From the NCBI RefSeq assembly GCF_013459645.1, contig NZ_CP054861.1, positions 4,390,001-4,454,000 on the forward strand: a DNA stretch of 64,000 bases. Reading direction: 5' to 3'. The translations under genes and the position numbers were made by a program. Numbering within the stretch: position 1 is the first letter of the stretch; each line of letters begins with the position of its first letter. The notes beneath the pieces were generated by a model. The model worked only from the letters and a program-made list of their open reading frames with translations, was not told where the DNA came from and did no database searches. Below are positions 48,103-57,374 of this stretch, piece by piece. This DNA is from Martelella sp. NC20. Lineage in GTDB: Bacteria; Pseudomonadota; Alphaproteobacteria; Rhizobiales; Rhizobiaceae.

Positions 48103-51100
48103 ATGGCAGATAAAATGCTTATCGACGCGTCTCACGAAGAAGAGACACGCGTCGTCGTCGTTCGCGGAAATCGTATAGAGGAGTTCGATTTCGAATCGCA
48201 GCACAAGAAACAGCTGCGCGGCAATATTTACCTTGCAAAGGTCACGCGGGTGGAGCCCTCTCTCCAGGCCGCCTTTGTCGACTATGGCGGTAACCGCCAC
48301 GGCTTCCTGGCCTTTTCCGAAATTCACCCCGATTACTACCAGATCCCGCTCGCCGATCGCGAAGCGCTGCTGAGAGAAGTCGCCAGCGAAGACTATGGCG
48401 ATGACACTGACGCCGACACCGCGCTGTCGCAGCCGGCGGACGCCTCCGAAAAGGCGGCATCCGAGGGTGAAGGCAAGCCGAAGCCGCGCACCCGCCGCGG
48501 TCGCGCGAAGTCCGGCAGCGCCAAATCCGGCACTGCCAAGTCTGACGATGCCAAGTCTGACAGCGCCCGGTCCGGCGATGCCAAATCCGAGGAAAAGGCG
48601 GAAGAGACCGCCGATACAGCAAGCGAAGCCAATCAAAAGGCCGATCCGGTGGAAGCCGTAGCGGCAGAGGTTGACGCCGCAGCCGCGACGGAAGAAGAGG
48701 CGCCCGCGAAGCCGAAGCCCCGCCGGCGCCGCAAGCCCGCCGCCAAGAAAGAGGCGACGGCAAGCGAGGACGCCGCAGGCGCCGAAACCCCGGCGGCCGA
48801 GGCCGCGAATACCGATGCTTCCGGCGACAGTGCCGCCGATGACAGCGCCTCTGGCGACAATGCCTCCGATGACGGCAAGGGTCCGACGCACATGGCGGCC
48901 GAGATCGACGCCGACACGGTTTCCGAAGACCTCGACGATGACGACGACAGCGTCGAATCGGTCGGGGCCGAGGACGCGATGGAGGAAGTGCCCGAATACA
49001 ACCATCGCAGGGCCCGCAAGCAGTACCGCATCCAGGAAGTGATCAAGCGCCGCCAGATTCTTCTGGTGCAGGTGGCCAAGGAAGAACGCGGCAACAAGGG
49101 CGCGGCGCTCACCACCTACCTGTCGCTCGCCGGCCGTTATTCGGTGCTGATGCCGAACACCGCGCGCGGCGGCGGCATTTCCCGCAAGATCACCAATCCG
49201 GCCGACCGCAAGCGCCTGAAGGATGTCGCCAAGGATCTCGAAGTGCCGCAGGGCATGGGCGTTATCCTGCGCACCGCCGGCGCCAACCGCACCAAGGCCG
49301 AGGTCAAGCGCGACTTCGAATACCTGATGCGGCTTTGGGAAAATGTCCGCACCAAGACGCTGACATCGACGGCCCCCTGCCTGGTCTACGAGGAAGGCAG
49401 CCTGATCAAGCGCTCGATCCGCGATCTCTACAACAAGGATATCAGCGAAGTCATCGTTTCCGGCGAGGACGGCTATCGTGAAGCCAAGGACTTCATGAAG
49501 ATGCTGATGCCGAGCCACGCCAAGGTGGTGCAGCGCTATCGCGACGTGCATCCGATCTTTTCGCGCTCCGGCATCGAAGCCCAGCTCGACCGCATGCTGC
49601 AGCCGCAGGTGACGCTGAAATCCGGCGGCTACCTGATCATCAACCAGACCGAGGCGCTGGTCGCCGTCGACGTCAACTCGGGCCGCTCCACCCGCGAGCA
49701 TTCGATCGAGGACACCGCGCTCCAGACCAATCTGGAGGCCGCGGAGGAAGTGGCGCGCCAGCTTCGCCTGCGCGACCTTGCCGGCCTCGTCGTGATCGAC
49801 TTCATCGACATGGAGGAAAAGCGCAATAACCGCTCCGTCGAAAAGAAATTGAAAGATTGCCTGAAGCACGACCGGGCCCGGATCCAGGTCGGGCGGATTT
49901 CGCATTTCGGCCTTCTGGAAATGTCGCGCCAGCGCATCCGCGCCTCGGTGCTGGAATCCACGACCCAGGTCTGCAGCCATTGCGGCGGCACCGGCCACGT
50001 GCTTTCACAGTCTTCGGTCGCGCTCCACGTGCTGCGCGGGGTCGAGGAATACCTGCTGAAAAATACCACGCACAACATCACGGTGCGGACCACGCCCGAG
50101 ATCGCGCTCTACCTGCTCAACCAGAAGCGCAACACGATTGTGGACTACGAAGCCCGCTTCGGCGTCGAGATCATCGTCAAGGCCGACTCCGCGCTCACGA
50201 CCAGCCATTTCGAGATCGACCGCGGCGAGCCTGTTGAAAGCCCCGTCAAGATCGAGACCCTGCTCGACTTCCCCGATGAGCCCGAAGAGGACATCATCGA
50301 AGAGGTCGATGAGATCGATGAGGCTGACGAGCCCGAAAACGACGCCAAGCCCGAGGCAAGCGCCGAAGACGATAATGGCCGCTCGCGCCGCAAGCGCCGC
50401 CGCCGCCGTGGTGGGCGGAATGGCCAGCAGAACGATGAGGGCGACAACGAACAGACCGCGCAGGCGGCCGACGATGACGACCAGTCATCGGATGGCGACA
50501 GCGACGATGGCGACCAGGGCTCCGACAAGCCGCGCCGTAAACGTCGTCGCGGCAAGCGTGGCGGCCGTCGCAATCGCGCCGAGGAAAACGGGCAGCAGAC
50601 GGCGGACGAAAACGATGTCAATCCCGCGAGCACGGCTGAGAACCAGTCTGATGCCGAAGCGGATAACAGCGCCCCGGTCGCTCAGGACGCTCCTTCTGAA
50701 ACCGTAGCCTCCGATAGCGCATCGGATGATGCGCCGGTTGCCGAGGCCGAGCAGAAGCCAGACGATCAGCCGTCCGATAACACCGAGGACGAGGCGATGG
50801 CCGAAATCGAAGGCCGCAAGCCGCGCCGTCGCCGTCGGACCAAACGCGCGGACAGCGAAGCGCCGGCCGAGCAGGCAAGCGCGGAAACGGCCACGGAAGC
50901 CGTCGAGCAATCCCCTTCCGAGCCGGTCGCCGAAGGCGAAGCCGAGGAAGAGGCGACTGTCGAAGCGGTCGCGGATCTCGACGACGAAGCGGCGGCGGCA
51001 CCGGCCGTGGAAGAGACAGTTGCACCGGTCGCGGAAGAGGCGCCGAAGCGCGCCAACCGCGCCTCCAACGTCACCCATTCCGCCCCCGTCGTCACCTCCG

Positions 51101-51177
51101 ATGGCACCAAGGCGGAGAATGACGACGACGATGCCAAGCCGAAGCGCGGCTGGTGGCAGCGCCGCGGCTTCTTCTGA
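48103..51177 (+). CDS. rne: Ribonuclease E
   Basis: RNase E is the main endonuclease of RNA decay and of rRNA and tRNA processing, and scaffolds the degradosome. The 1024-residue product has an S1 domain split by an acidic, Ala/Lys-rich insertion (about residues 97-300), then the RNase H-like and 5' sensor regions, the DNase I-like catalytic site with V-D-V-N-S-G and D-F-I-D-M, and the zinc link C-S-H-C-G-G-T-G-H. The C-terminal half (about 740 on) is disordered, with Arg-rich RNA-binding blocks (R-R-K-R-R-R-R-R-G-G) and long acidic runs; it ends K-P-K-R-G-W-W-Q-R-R-G-F-F. The insertion is normal for alphaproteobacteria, but part of it is a 5-residue repeat. amiC is divergent upstream. Confidence 0.97.
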   Translation: MADKMLIDASHEEETRVVVVRGNRIEEFDFESQHKKQLRGNIYLAKVTRVEPSLQAAFVDYGGNRHGFLAFSEIHPDYYQIPLADREALLREVASEDYGDDTDADTALSQPADASEKAASEGEGKPKPRTRRGRAKSGSAKSGTAKSDDAKSDSARSGDAKSEEKAEETADTASEANQKADPVEAVAAEVDAAAATEEEAPAKPKPRRRRKPAAKKEATASEDAAGAETPAAEAANTDASGDSAADDSASGDNASDDGKGPTHMAAEIDADTVSEDLDDDDDSVESVGAEDAMEEVPEYNHRRARKQYRIQEVIKRRQILLVQVAKEERGNKGAALTTYLSLAGRYSVLMPNTARGGGISRKITNPADRKRLKDVAKDLEVPQGMGVILRTAGANRTKAEVKRDFEYLMRLWENVRTKTLTSTAPCLVYEEGSLIKRSIRDLYNKDISEVIVSGEDGYREAKDFMKMLMPSHAKVVQRYRDVHPIFSRSGIEAQLDRMLQPQVTLKSGGYLIINQTEALVAVDVNSGRSTREHSIEDTALQTNLEAAEEVARQLRLRDLAGLVVIDFIDMEEKRNNRSVEKKLKDCLKHDRARIQVGRISHFGLLEMSRQRIRASVLESTTQVCSHCGGTGHVLSQSSVALHVLRGVEEYLLKNTTHNITVRTTPEIALYLLNQKRNTIVDYEARFGVEIIVKADSALTTSHFEIDRGEPVESPVKIETLLDFPDEPEEDIIEEVDEIDEADEPENDAKPEASAEDDNGRSRRKRRRRRGGRNGQQNDEGDNEQTAQAADDDDQSSDGDSDDGDQGSDKPRRKRRRGKRGGRRNRAEENGQQTADENDVNPASTAENQSDAEADNSAPVAQDAPSETVASDSASDDAPVAEAEQKPDDQPSDNTEDEAMAEIEGRKPRRRRRTKRADSEAPAEQASAETATEAVEQSPSEPVAEGEAEEEATVEAVADLDDEAAAAPAVEETVAPVAEEAPKRANRASNVTHSAPVVTSDGTKAENDDDDAKPKRGWWQRRGFF
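48505..48594 (+). repeat. Six-copy 15-bp tandem repeat coding A-K-S-x-x in the RNase E insertion
   Basis: Residues 135-164 are six copies of a five-residue unit: AKSGS, AKSGT, AKSDD, AKSDS, ARSGD, AKSEE. The DNA units (GCCAAATCCGGCACT and variants) differ mainly at the last two codons. Such units can change number by slippage without breaking the frame. Confidence 0.85.
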
Positions 51178-51196
51178 GAAGATTGACCTGACGCAT

Positions 51197-51232
51197 AAAA
51201 AGGCCGCCGTTTGCGAAAACGGCGGCCTTTTC
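51197..51232 (+). terminator. Rho-independent terminator of rne
   Basis: AAAGGCCGCCGTTT and AAACGGCGGCCTTTT form a long perfect stem with a 4-base loop about 20 bases after the rne stop, with A and T runs on both sides, so it could work in both directions. Confidence 0.92.
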
Positions 51233-51276
51233 ATGCTTTGGACGTTTACGCCTTTTCAGGATCTTTCCGCAAAGAC

Positions 51277-51432
51277 CCCAATCTTCTCGCCCCGGAGGGG
51301 AGAGATGTCGCGAGAGCGACAGTGAGGGGCGATCCTATCCACGCGGACGCCCTCACGAGTCTGACATGTTGCTTCACCCTCACTGTCGCTGTCGCGACAT
51401 CTCTCCCGCAAGCGGGAGAGAGTATTGGGAGC
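51277..51432. repeat. Long palindromic intergenic repeat, subfamily B-I, copy 2
   Basis: It matches the reverse complement of 3481-3640 from CCCAATCTTCTCGCCCCGGA to AGAGTATTGGGAGC. It fills the convergent rne-aminotransferase gap (315 bp) behind the terminator. Confidence 0.85.
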
Positions 51433-51492
51433 GCGTGCGATTCCCTGTGCCAGTAGCCATGCTCACAAGACGAACGAGGCTCGGCGTTGCAT

Positions 51493-52650
51493 CTATCTCG
51501 CCGGAAGCCAGTTGCCGATCCGTTCGGCGGCCTCGATGATCTCGGCCTCGGTTCCCGCATAGGAAAGCCGCAGATACCGCCCGCCGCTTTCCGGGTCGAA
51601 ATCGACGCCGGGGGTGACGGCGACATTGGCCTCGTGCAGAATTTTCCGGGCGAAGGCGAGACTGTCATTGGTGTAGCGCGAGACGTCGACATAGGCGTAA
51701 AACGCGCCGTCCATCGGCGAGGCGACAGGAAGGCCGATCGCTGGCAGCGCCTTGTTCAGAAAATCGCGATTGGCGCGGTAGATATCGCGGTATCCATCGA
51801 GCTGCCGACGCGCCGAAAGGGCCGCCTCGGCGGCAATCTGGGAAAGATCGGGTGCGCAGATGTAGATGTTCTGCGTCAGTTGCTCGAACACCCGCACCAG
51901 CTTTTGAGGCAGCACCATCCAGCCGATCCGCCAACCGGTCATGCAATAATATTTCGAGAAGGAGTTGATCACCACCGCCTCGTCGGTGAACGACAGCGCG
52001 CTCGCCTCCTCGCCCGAAAACACCAGCCCGTGATAGATCTCGTCGGAAATGAAGGCGACGCCCCGGCTATGGCACCAGTCGGCCAGCCGCTTCAGCGCCG
52101 CCCGGCCGGTGACCGTTCCGGTCGGGTTCGCCGGGCTTGCAAGCAGCACGCCGGCAAGCGAGACGCCGTGGAGCTTCTCCGCCGCCGCCAGCGCCTCGGG
52201 CGTCAGCGTGAAGTCGTGCTCGGCATTGGCGTCCACCTCGACGACCTTGAGATCGAGCGCCTTCAGGATGTTGCGATAGGCGGGATAGCCGGGCCTGGCG
52301 ATCGCGACTGCATCGCCCGCATCGAACAATGCCAGGAATGCAAGGTTGAAACCGGCGGACGAGCCGGTGGTGACGGCGATCCGCGCCGGATCGATATTGA
52401 TGCCCATGCGCGCGCGATAATCCTCTGCGATCGCCACCCGCAGGCTCTCGCGGCCGAAGGCGTCGGTATAGCCGAGATGGCCATGCTCCAGCGCCGCGCG
52501 CGCCGCCACGAGCGCTGTGTCGGGGGCCGGATGCGAGGGCTGGCCGACCGCCATGGAAATCACCGGCCGGCCGGCCTTCTTCAACCGGTTCGCCTCCGCC
52601 AGAATATCCATGGCCAGGAATGAATCGATGTCGCTGCGCTTCGACGGCAT
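51493..52650 (-). CDS. Class I/II pyridoxal-phosphate aminotransferase
   Basis: The 385-residue product has the AspC-type fold: G-Q-P-S-H-P-A-P near residue 36 (substrate contact), G-S-S-A-G-F, N175 in S-P-A-N-P-T-G, D203 and Y206 in S-D-E-I-Y-H, the Schiff-base lysine K233 in S-F-S-K-Y-Y-C-M-T-G-W-R, and the carboxylate-binding arginine near the C-terminus (R-Y-L-R-L-S-Y-A). Such enzymes move amino groups between amino acids and 2-oxo acids; the substrate cannot be read from the sequence. It stands alone between the rne repeat and the divergent DsbA-like gene. Confidence 0.9.
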   Translation of the reverse strand: MPSKRSDIDSFLAMDILAEANRLKKAGRPVISMAVGQPSHPAPDTALVAARAALEHGHLGYTDAFGRESLRVAIAEDYRARMGINIDPARIAVTTGSSAGFNLAFLALFDAGDAVAIARPGYPAYRNILKALDLKVVEVDANAEHDFTLTPEALAAAEKLHGVSLAGVLLASPANPTGTVTGRAALKRLADWCHSRGVAFISDEIYHGLVFSGEEASALSFTDEAVVINSFSKYYCMTGWRIGWMVLPQKLVRVFEQLTQNIYICAPDLSQIAAEAALSARRQLDGYRDIYRANRDFLNKALPAIGLPVASPMDGAFYAYVDVSRYTNDSLAFARKILHEANVAVTPGVDFDPESGGRYLRLSYAGTEAEIIEAAERIGNWLPAR

Positions 52651-52903
52651 GCCGTTTCCTTTGTGAGATCACCTGGGTTCGGGATGCACCAATAACCTCG
52701 CCCCCGCAATCCCGCAGCGCAAAAAACGGGATTTTGATCGACACCGCCGGAGAATTGATCCCTCGACTATGGACAACGCCGCCATTTGCGCACAATTGGT
52801 TCCTAAAGCCATGCGGGCTCAAGCTGCACGGGGTTCGCGCCACACAAGACTGTTTCGCCAACCGGCCGGGCCGGGCGAAACCACGATGCCGGAAGGGGAG
52901 AAC

Positions 52904-53707
52904 ATGTCTTCAAAGGGACTGACACTGGCGGTGACCGCTATTTTTGCGACGGCGATCGCATCCGCGGCTGCCACGACGGCTGCGATCTACCATTTCGCGC
53001 CGCCCCAGCCTGCCGAAACGGCATCGGCGCCGGCGCCGGCTGATTTCGACCAGCGCGTCCACGCCTATCTCGTCAACAACCCGGAAGTTCTGCTCGACGT
53101 GCAGGTGGCGCTTCAGCAAAAACAGGTCGATGAACAGCAGGCCCAGGCCTCCGAGGTGATCGCCCAAAATCAGGACAAGCTCTATCTGCCCGCCTATGAC
53201 GGCGTCATGGGCAATCCGGACGGCGATATCACCGTCGTCGAGTTCTTCGATTACAATTGCGGCTATTGTCGCCGCGCGCTTTCCGACATGGATGATATCA
53301 TCGCCAATAATGACGATGTCCGCTTCGTGCTGAAGGAAATTCCCGTCCTCGGTCCGGAATCCGAAGCCGCGCAGCGCATCTCCTACGCCTTCTTCAAGGC
53401 CGCCCCCGACAAATACGAGGACTTCCACCGCGCGCTGATGGGCTCAGGTTCGCGGGCGACCGAAGCCACCGCCCGCGCCGTGGCGGCATCGCTCGGCGTC
53501 GACGATCTGGCGATCGACAAGGCCATCGCGGACTATCCGGCGGAAGAAGCCCTTCAGGAGCATTTCGGCCTTGCGGGAGCCCTTGGCGTATCCGGCACCC
53601 CGTCCTATATCGTCGGCGACGTCATGCTGCCCGGCGCGGTCGGCGCCGACCGCATTCAGGAAACCATCGATAATATCCGCGCCTGCGGCAAGGGCGTATG
53701 CTCTTGA
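52904..53707 (+). CDS. Exported DsbA-family thiol oxidoreductase
   Basis: The 267-residue product has a single N-terminal hydrophobic segment (about 6-30) that may stay as an anchor or be cleaved, a helical region (about 48-95, rich in Q), and a thioredoxin/DsbA domain with C119-G-Y-C122 after F-F-D-Y-N and the cis-proline loop G-V-S-G-T-P-S-Y-I-V-G. It resembles the Com1/ScsC-like group, where the N-terminal helices mediate oligomers, so isomerase activity is as likely as oxidase. The ATG at 52904 is chosen because GGAAGGGGAG stands directly upstream; ATG 52886 is weaker. No dsbB is nearby. Confidence 0.9.
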   Translation: MSSKGLTLAVTAIFATAIASAAATTAAIYHFAPPQPAETASAPAPADFDQRVHAYLVNNPEVLLDVQVALQQKQVDEQQAQASEVIAQNQDKLYLPAYDGVMGNPDGDITVVEFFDYNCGYCRRALSDMDDIIANNDDVRFVLKEIPVLGPESEAAQRISYAFFKAAPDKYEDFHRALMGSGSRATEATARAVAASLGVDDLAIDKAIADYPAEEALQEHFGLAGALGVSGTPSYIVGDVMLPGAVGADRIQETIDNIRACGKGVCS

Positions 53708-53814
53708 ATATTTCTGGCTGAACACGCTTAACCACATCCCGTCAACGGTGTGTCTTGGGGCTTTTCCTGTAAGGCTTGAACGTCTATAGGAGAAGGCTGA
53801 AACGGAATTGACAT

Positions 53815-54252
53815 ATGACCCGCGCGATCTTCGTCCTCAACGGACCCAATCTCAATCTGCTCGGCCAGCGCGAGCCCGGCATCTACGGTGATATGACCCT
53901 TGGAGCGATTGAGGCTGAATGCCGCAAACTTGGCGAAGAACTCGGTCTTGCAGTGGACTTCCGCCAGACCAATCATGAGGGCGTGCTTGTCGACTGGCTT
54001 CACGAGGCCAACGAGAAGGCATCCGGCGTCGCCATCAATCCCGGCGCCTACGGGCACACATCCATTGCGCTTCACGACGCGATCCGCGCCATTGCCGTGC
54101 CCGTCGTGGAACTCCATATCTCCAACATCCATGCCCGTGAGGCGTTTCGCCACAAGAGCATGATATCGCCAGCGGTGAAGGGGGTTGTCTTTGGCTTCGG
54201 ACAGGACAGCTACCTTCTGGCGCTACGCGCTCTCAAGACCCTCACGGAATAA
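53815..54252 (+). CDS. aroQ: Type II 3-dehydroquinate dehydratase
   Basis: AroQ makes 3-dehydroshikimate from 3-dehydroquinate, the third step to chorismate. The 145-residue product shows [13 protein letters not shown] with the flexible lid loop and its tyrosine (G-I-Y-G), [12 protein letters not shown], and the H-I-S-N-I-H-A-R-E segment with the active-site histidine. Family members form dodecamers. It lies just upstream of accB on the same strand; the pairing aroQ-accB-accC is common across bacteria. Confidence 0.96.
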   Translation: MTRAIFVLNGPNLNLLGQREPGIYGDMTLGAIEAECRKLGEELGLAVDFRQTNHEGVLVDWLHEANEKASGVAINPGAYGHTSIALHDAIRAIAVPVVELHISNIHAREAFRHKSMISPAVKGVVFGFGQDSYLLALRALKTLTE

Positions 54253-54274
54253 AAAGAACAAAGGAACACATCCC

Positions 54275-54748
54275 ATGGCAGAACAGAAGAAGGCTGTTGA
54301 CGCGAAGCTCGTGCGTGAACTGGCGGTGATACTCAACGATACCGAACTGACGGAAATCGAGGTCGAGCAGGACGGATTGCGCATCCGGGTCGCGCGTGAG
54401 GTGATGGCCGCCCCGCAGCAGATGATGCACTATGCCCCTGCCCCGTCCGCCGCTCCGGCAGCGCCCGCTTCCGCCGTCGCCGCCGAACCGGTTGTCGTCG
54501 CAGCGCCAAAGCATGACAATGCGATCAAGGCGCCGATGGTCGGCACGGTCTATCTCGCGCCCGCACCCGGCGCCCGCCCCTTCATCGAAGTCGGCGCCAA
54601 CGTCAAGGAAGGCCAGACGCTGCTGATCATCGAGGCAATGAAGACGATGAACCAGATCCCCGCGCCCAAGAGCGGCAAGATCGTGGAAATCCTCGTCGAT
54701 GACGCCCAACCGGTCGAGTACGACGAAGCCCTCGTCGTCATCGAATAA
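54275..54748 (+). CDS. accB: Acetyl-CoA carboxylase biotin carboxyl carrier protein
   Basis: AccB carries the biotin that passes CO2 from biotin carboxylase to the carboxyltransferase in fatty-acid synthesis. The 157-residue product has an N-terminal dimer region, a Pro/Ala-rich linker (about 50-77), and the biotinyl domain with the lysine in E-A-M-K-T-M. The ATG at 54275 follows AAAGGA, 22 bases after aroQ. A longer frame from 54185 would overlap aroQ and is not used. accC follows with a few bases between. Confidence 0.97.
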   Translation: MAEQKKAVDAKLVRELAVILNDTELTEIEVEQDGLRIRVAREVMAAPQQMMHYAPAPSAAPAAPASAVAAEPVVVAAPKHDNAIKAPMVGTVYLAPAPGARPFIEVGANVKEGQTLLIIEAMKTMNQIPAPKSGKIVEILVDDAQPVEYDEALVVIE

Positions 54749-54763
54749 CGGATGGCAGAGCTC

Positions 54764-56110
54764 ATGTTTTCCAAGATCCTTATCGCCAATAGAGGCGAAA
54801 TCGCGCTTCGTGTGCAACGTGCCTGCAAGGAACTCGGCATCGCGACCGTCGCCGTGCATTCCACCGCCGACGCCGACGCCATGCATGTGCGCCTTGCAGA
54901 CGAAAGCGTCTGCATCGGCCCGCCGTCCTCGCGCGAAAGCTATCTCAACATCCACCAGATCGTCGCCGCCTGCGAGATCACCGGCGCGGACGCCGTGCAT
55001 CCGGGCTATGGCTTCCTTTCGGAGAACGCCAAGTTCGCCGAGATCCTCGAGGCTCACGGCATCACCTTCATCGGCCCCACCAGCGAACATATCCGCATGA
55101 TGGGCGACAAGATCACCGCGAAGACCACGGCGGAAAATCTCGGCATTCCGGTCGTTCCGGGCTCCGCCGGATCGGTCGACACCGATGACGAGGCTTTCCG
55201 CACGGCCGAAGAGATCGGCTATCCGGTGCTGATCAAGGCAACCGCCGGCGGCGGCGGACGCGGCATGAAGCTGGCGCGTTCCAAGGACGACCTGATCGAG
55301 GCCTACCGCACCGCGCGCGGCGAGGCTGCGGCCGCCTTCGGCAATGATTCCGTCTACATGGAAAAATATCTCGACAAGCCGCGCCATATCGAGGTGCAGG
55401 TTTTCGGCGATGGCGAGGGCGATGCCGTCCATCTCGGCGAACGCGACTGCTCGCTGCAGCGCCGCCACCAGAAGGTCTGGGAAGAGGCGAATTCGCCCGC
55501 GCTCAACGTCGAACAGCGCATGAAGATCGGCGAAATCTGCGCCGACGCCATGCGCACGATGAAGTATCGCGGCGCCGGCACGGTCGAATTCCTCTACGAA
55601 AACGGCGAGTTCTACTTCATCGAGATGAATACCCGCCTGCAGGTCGAGCATCCGATCACCGAGGCAATCACCGGCATCGACCTCGTTCACGAGCAGATCC
55701 GCGTCGCCGCCGGCGCCGGCCTCTCCGTGTCGCAGAAGGACATCACCTTTTCCGGTCACGCGATCGAATGCCGCATCAATGCCGAAAATTCCGCGACCTT
55801 CCGGCCCTCGCCGGGCACGATCACGCATTTTCACGCTCCGGGCGGGCTTGGCGTGCGCATCGATTCGGGCGTCTATCAGGGCTACAAGATCCCGCCCTAT
55901 TACGACAGCCTGATCGGCAAGCTGATCGTGCATGGACGCACCCGGGTGGAATGCATGATGCGGCTGAAGCGGGCGCTCGACGAATTCGTCGTTGACGGGA
56001 TCGATACGACGCTGCCGCTTTTTCAGGATCTGATCGCCAACCAGGATATCGCCAATGGCGATTACGATATCCACTGGCTGGAAAACTATCTGGAAAACAA
56101 ACCGAAGTAG
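54764..56110 (+). CDS. accC: Acetyl-CoA carboxylase biotin carboxylase subunit
   Basis: AccC carboxylates the AccB biotin using ATP and bicarbonate. The 448-residue ATP-grasp protein has F-S-K-I-L-I-A-N-R-G-E-I-A at the N-terminus, H-P-G-Y-G-F-L-S-E-N, the glycine loop A-T-A-G-G-G-G-R-G-M-K, E-R-D-C-S-L-Q-R-R-H-Q-K, E-M-N-T-R-L-Q-V-E-H-P, and the B-domain end. Starts at 54752 and 54764 are both possible; relatives start at the second. It is probably transcribed with accB and followed by aat. Confidence 0.97.
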   Translation: MFSKILIANRGEIALRVQRACKELGIATVAVHSTADADAMHVRLADESVCIGPPSSRESYLNIHQIVAACEITGADAVHPGYGFLSENAKFAEILEAHGITFIGPTSEHIRMMGDKITAKTTAENLGIPVVPGSAGSVDTDDEAFRTAEEIGYPVLIKATAGGGGRGMKLARSKDDLIEAYRTARGEAAAAFGNDSVYMEKYLDKPRHIEVQVFGDGEGDAVHLGERDCSLQRRHQKVWEEANSPALNVEQRMKIGEICADAMRTMKYRGAGTVEFLYENGEFYFIEMNTRLQVEHPITEAITGIDLVHEQIRVAAGAGLSVSQKDITFSGHAIECRINAENSATFRPSPGTITHFHAPGGLGVRIDSGVYQGYKIPPYYDSLIGKLIVHGRTRVECMMRLKRALDEFVVDGIDTTLPLFQDLIANQDIANGDYDIHWLENYLENKPK

Positions 56111-56113
56111 GTC

Positions 56114-56731
56114 ATGGAAAGAGGCAGCGCAAAAGGCAGCGGCATAACACCGGAACTGCTTTTGAATGCATACAGCATCGGCCTCTTCCCCATGTCCGAA
56201 TCGGCCGAGGATACGGAGCTGTTCTGGGTCGAGCCGGAAATCCGCGGCATTATCCCGCTGGATGGCCTGCACGTGTCCCACAGCCTGCGCAAGCTATTGC
56301 GCAGGTCTCCCTACGAAATCCGCTTCAACCATGATTTCGCCGGCGTCATGGACGCCTGTGCCACGCCCGCGCCGGATCGCCCGCAGACCTGGATCAACGC
56401 CGAAATCCGCTCGCTCTACAACGCGCTGCACCGCATGGGCCATGCCCATTCGGTGGAGGCCTACGAGGATGGCGAGCTTGTCGGCGGGCTTTACGGCGTA
56501 TCGCTGAAGGCGGCGTTTTTCGGCGAGAGCATGTTTTCGCGCCGGCCCAGCGCCTCGAAGATCTGCCTGGTGCATCTGGTCGAGCGGTTGCGGGCCAACC
56601 GGTTCCAGCTTCTCGACACGCAGTTCACCACCGATCATCTGAAGACGATGGGCGCGATCGATATTCCGAAGGACAGGTATATGACGCTGCTGAACGCCGC
56701 GCTGGTGTGGCCGGATCAGCCGTTTCCGTAA
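56114..56731 (+). CDS. aat: Leucyl/phenylalanyl-tRNA--protein transferase
   Basis: Aat attaches Leu or Phe to the N-terminal Lys or Arg of proteins, marking them for ClpAP via ClpS (N-end rule). The 205-residue product has G-L-F-P-M-S near the N-terminus, the [11 protein letters not shown] segment, H-S-V-E-A-Y, G-G-L-Y-G-V and the F-F-G-E-S-M-F-S motif of the GNAT-like active site, with F-Q-L-L-D-T-Q-F following. It starts three bases after accC and is convergent with the DUF2155 gene, only five bases from it. Confidence 0.95.
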   Translation: MERGSAKGSGITPELLLNAYSIGLFPMSESAEDTELFWVEPEIRGIIPLDGLHVSHSLRKLLRRSPYEIRFNHDFAGVMDACATPAPDRPQTWINAEIRSLYNALHRMGHAHSVEAYEDGELVGGLYGVSLKAAFFGESMFSRRPSASKICLVHLVERLRANRFQLLDTQFTTDHLKTMGAIDIPKDRYMTLLNAALVWPDQPFP

Positions 56732-56736
56732 TCTTC

Positions 56737-57150
56737 TCAGGGAGAAGGCACTTCCGCGCTCGCCACGCAATCGGTCAGCCAGACGTCATAGATCGGATCT
56801 TCCACGGCGTTCAGCGCCGGCGAATCGGCGAACATCCAGCCCGAGAAGATACGGCTGACGTCGTTCTGCAGCGAAACCTTGTCGACCTGCACAAAGGCAT
56901 CGATGCGCTGCTCCTCGGTATCATCGCGCGAATAGCAGACCCGCGGCGTGACCTGCAGGCGGCCGAACTGAACGGTCTCGCCGACATAGGCATCGAATGT
57001 GTAGGTGCGGCCGGTGATCTTGTCGATGCCGCCGAAAACGGCCACGGGATTTTCCACACGGGCGGCAAGAGCGGGTGTGGCGGAAGCCAGTGCCGCCGCG
57101 ACGAAGCCGAGTGTCGCGGCCGTTTTTCCAAAACCCGATTGACGCATCAT
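56737..57150 (-). CDS. Exported DUF2155 domain protein
   Basis: The 137-residue product begins with a signal peptide (A-A-A-L-A-S-A-T-P-A-L-A, cleavage near residue 29). The DUF2155 core has A-V-F-G-G-I-D-K-I-T-G-R, the F-D-A-Y-V-G-E-T-V-Q-F-G turn, C-Y-S-R, and F-S-G-W-M-F-A-D-S-P-A-L-N-A-V-E-D-P-I-Y-D-V-W-L-T-D-C as its conserved C-terminal half. Two cysteines could pair. The family is alphaproteobacterial with no known role; its constant place next to aat and the NDUFA12 gene is typical of Rhizobiales. Confidence 0.9.
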   Translation of the reverse strand: MMRQSGFGKTAATLGFVAAALASATPALAARVENPVAVFGGIDKITGRTYTFDAYVGETVQFGRLQVTPRVCYSRDDTEEQRIDAFVQVDKVSLQNDVSRIFSGWMFADSPALNAVEDPIYDVWLTDCVASAEVPSP

Positions 57151-57202
57151 TGATCCCTCTCATGCAGAAAACGGGGTCAGAACCTCCCGCCTCTCCTCTC
57201 GT

Positions 57203-57281
57203 GTCATACTCGGGCTTGACCCGAGTATCCAGGCCACACGGAGAACGCCGCCTGGACCCTCGGGTCAAGCCCGAGGGTGAC
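57203..57281. repeat. REP-like element, family C, copy 2
   Basis: It aligns with 17926-18004 without gaps. The left hairpin is ACTCGGG-CTTGA-CCCGAGT, the right CCCTCGG-GTCAAG-CCGAGGG. The middle CCAGGCCACACGGAGAACGCCGCCTGG differs from copy 1 at one base. The changed arm bases in both hairpins come in matching pairs. Confidence 0.8.
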
Positions 57282-57374
57282 GCGGAGAATGGGGAAGCCC
57301 GGTCACTAGACCCTCGGATCTCCCATTCGTCGCCGCGAACGACTCGATACCGTTCAAATGCGGCAGAAACGCAA

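Noticed and set aside
47627..48178. Plus-strand frame of 183 codons in the rne leader
   Set aside because: It overlaps the start of rne by 76 bases in another frame, has a composition unlike nearby proteins and no ribosome-binding site.
48505..48594. CRISPR-like short repeats
   Set aside because: The 15-bp units are contiguous, lie inside rne and code for a repeated peptide; there are no spacers.
48094..49998. Open frame of 634 codons opposite rne
   Set aside because: Antisense to the well-supported RNase E gene; its low-complexity parts mirror the acidic insertion.
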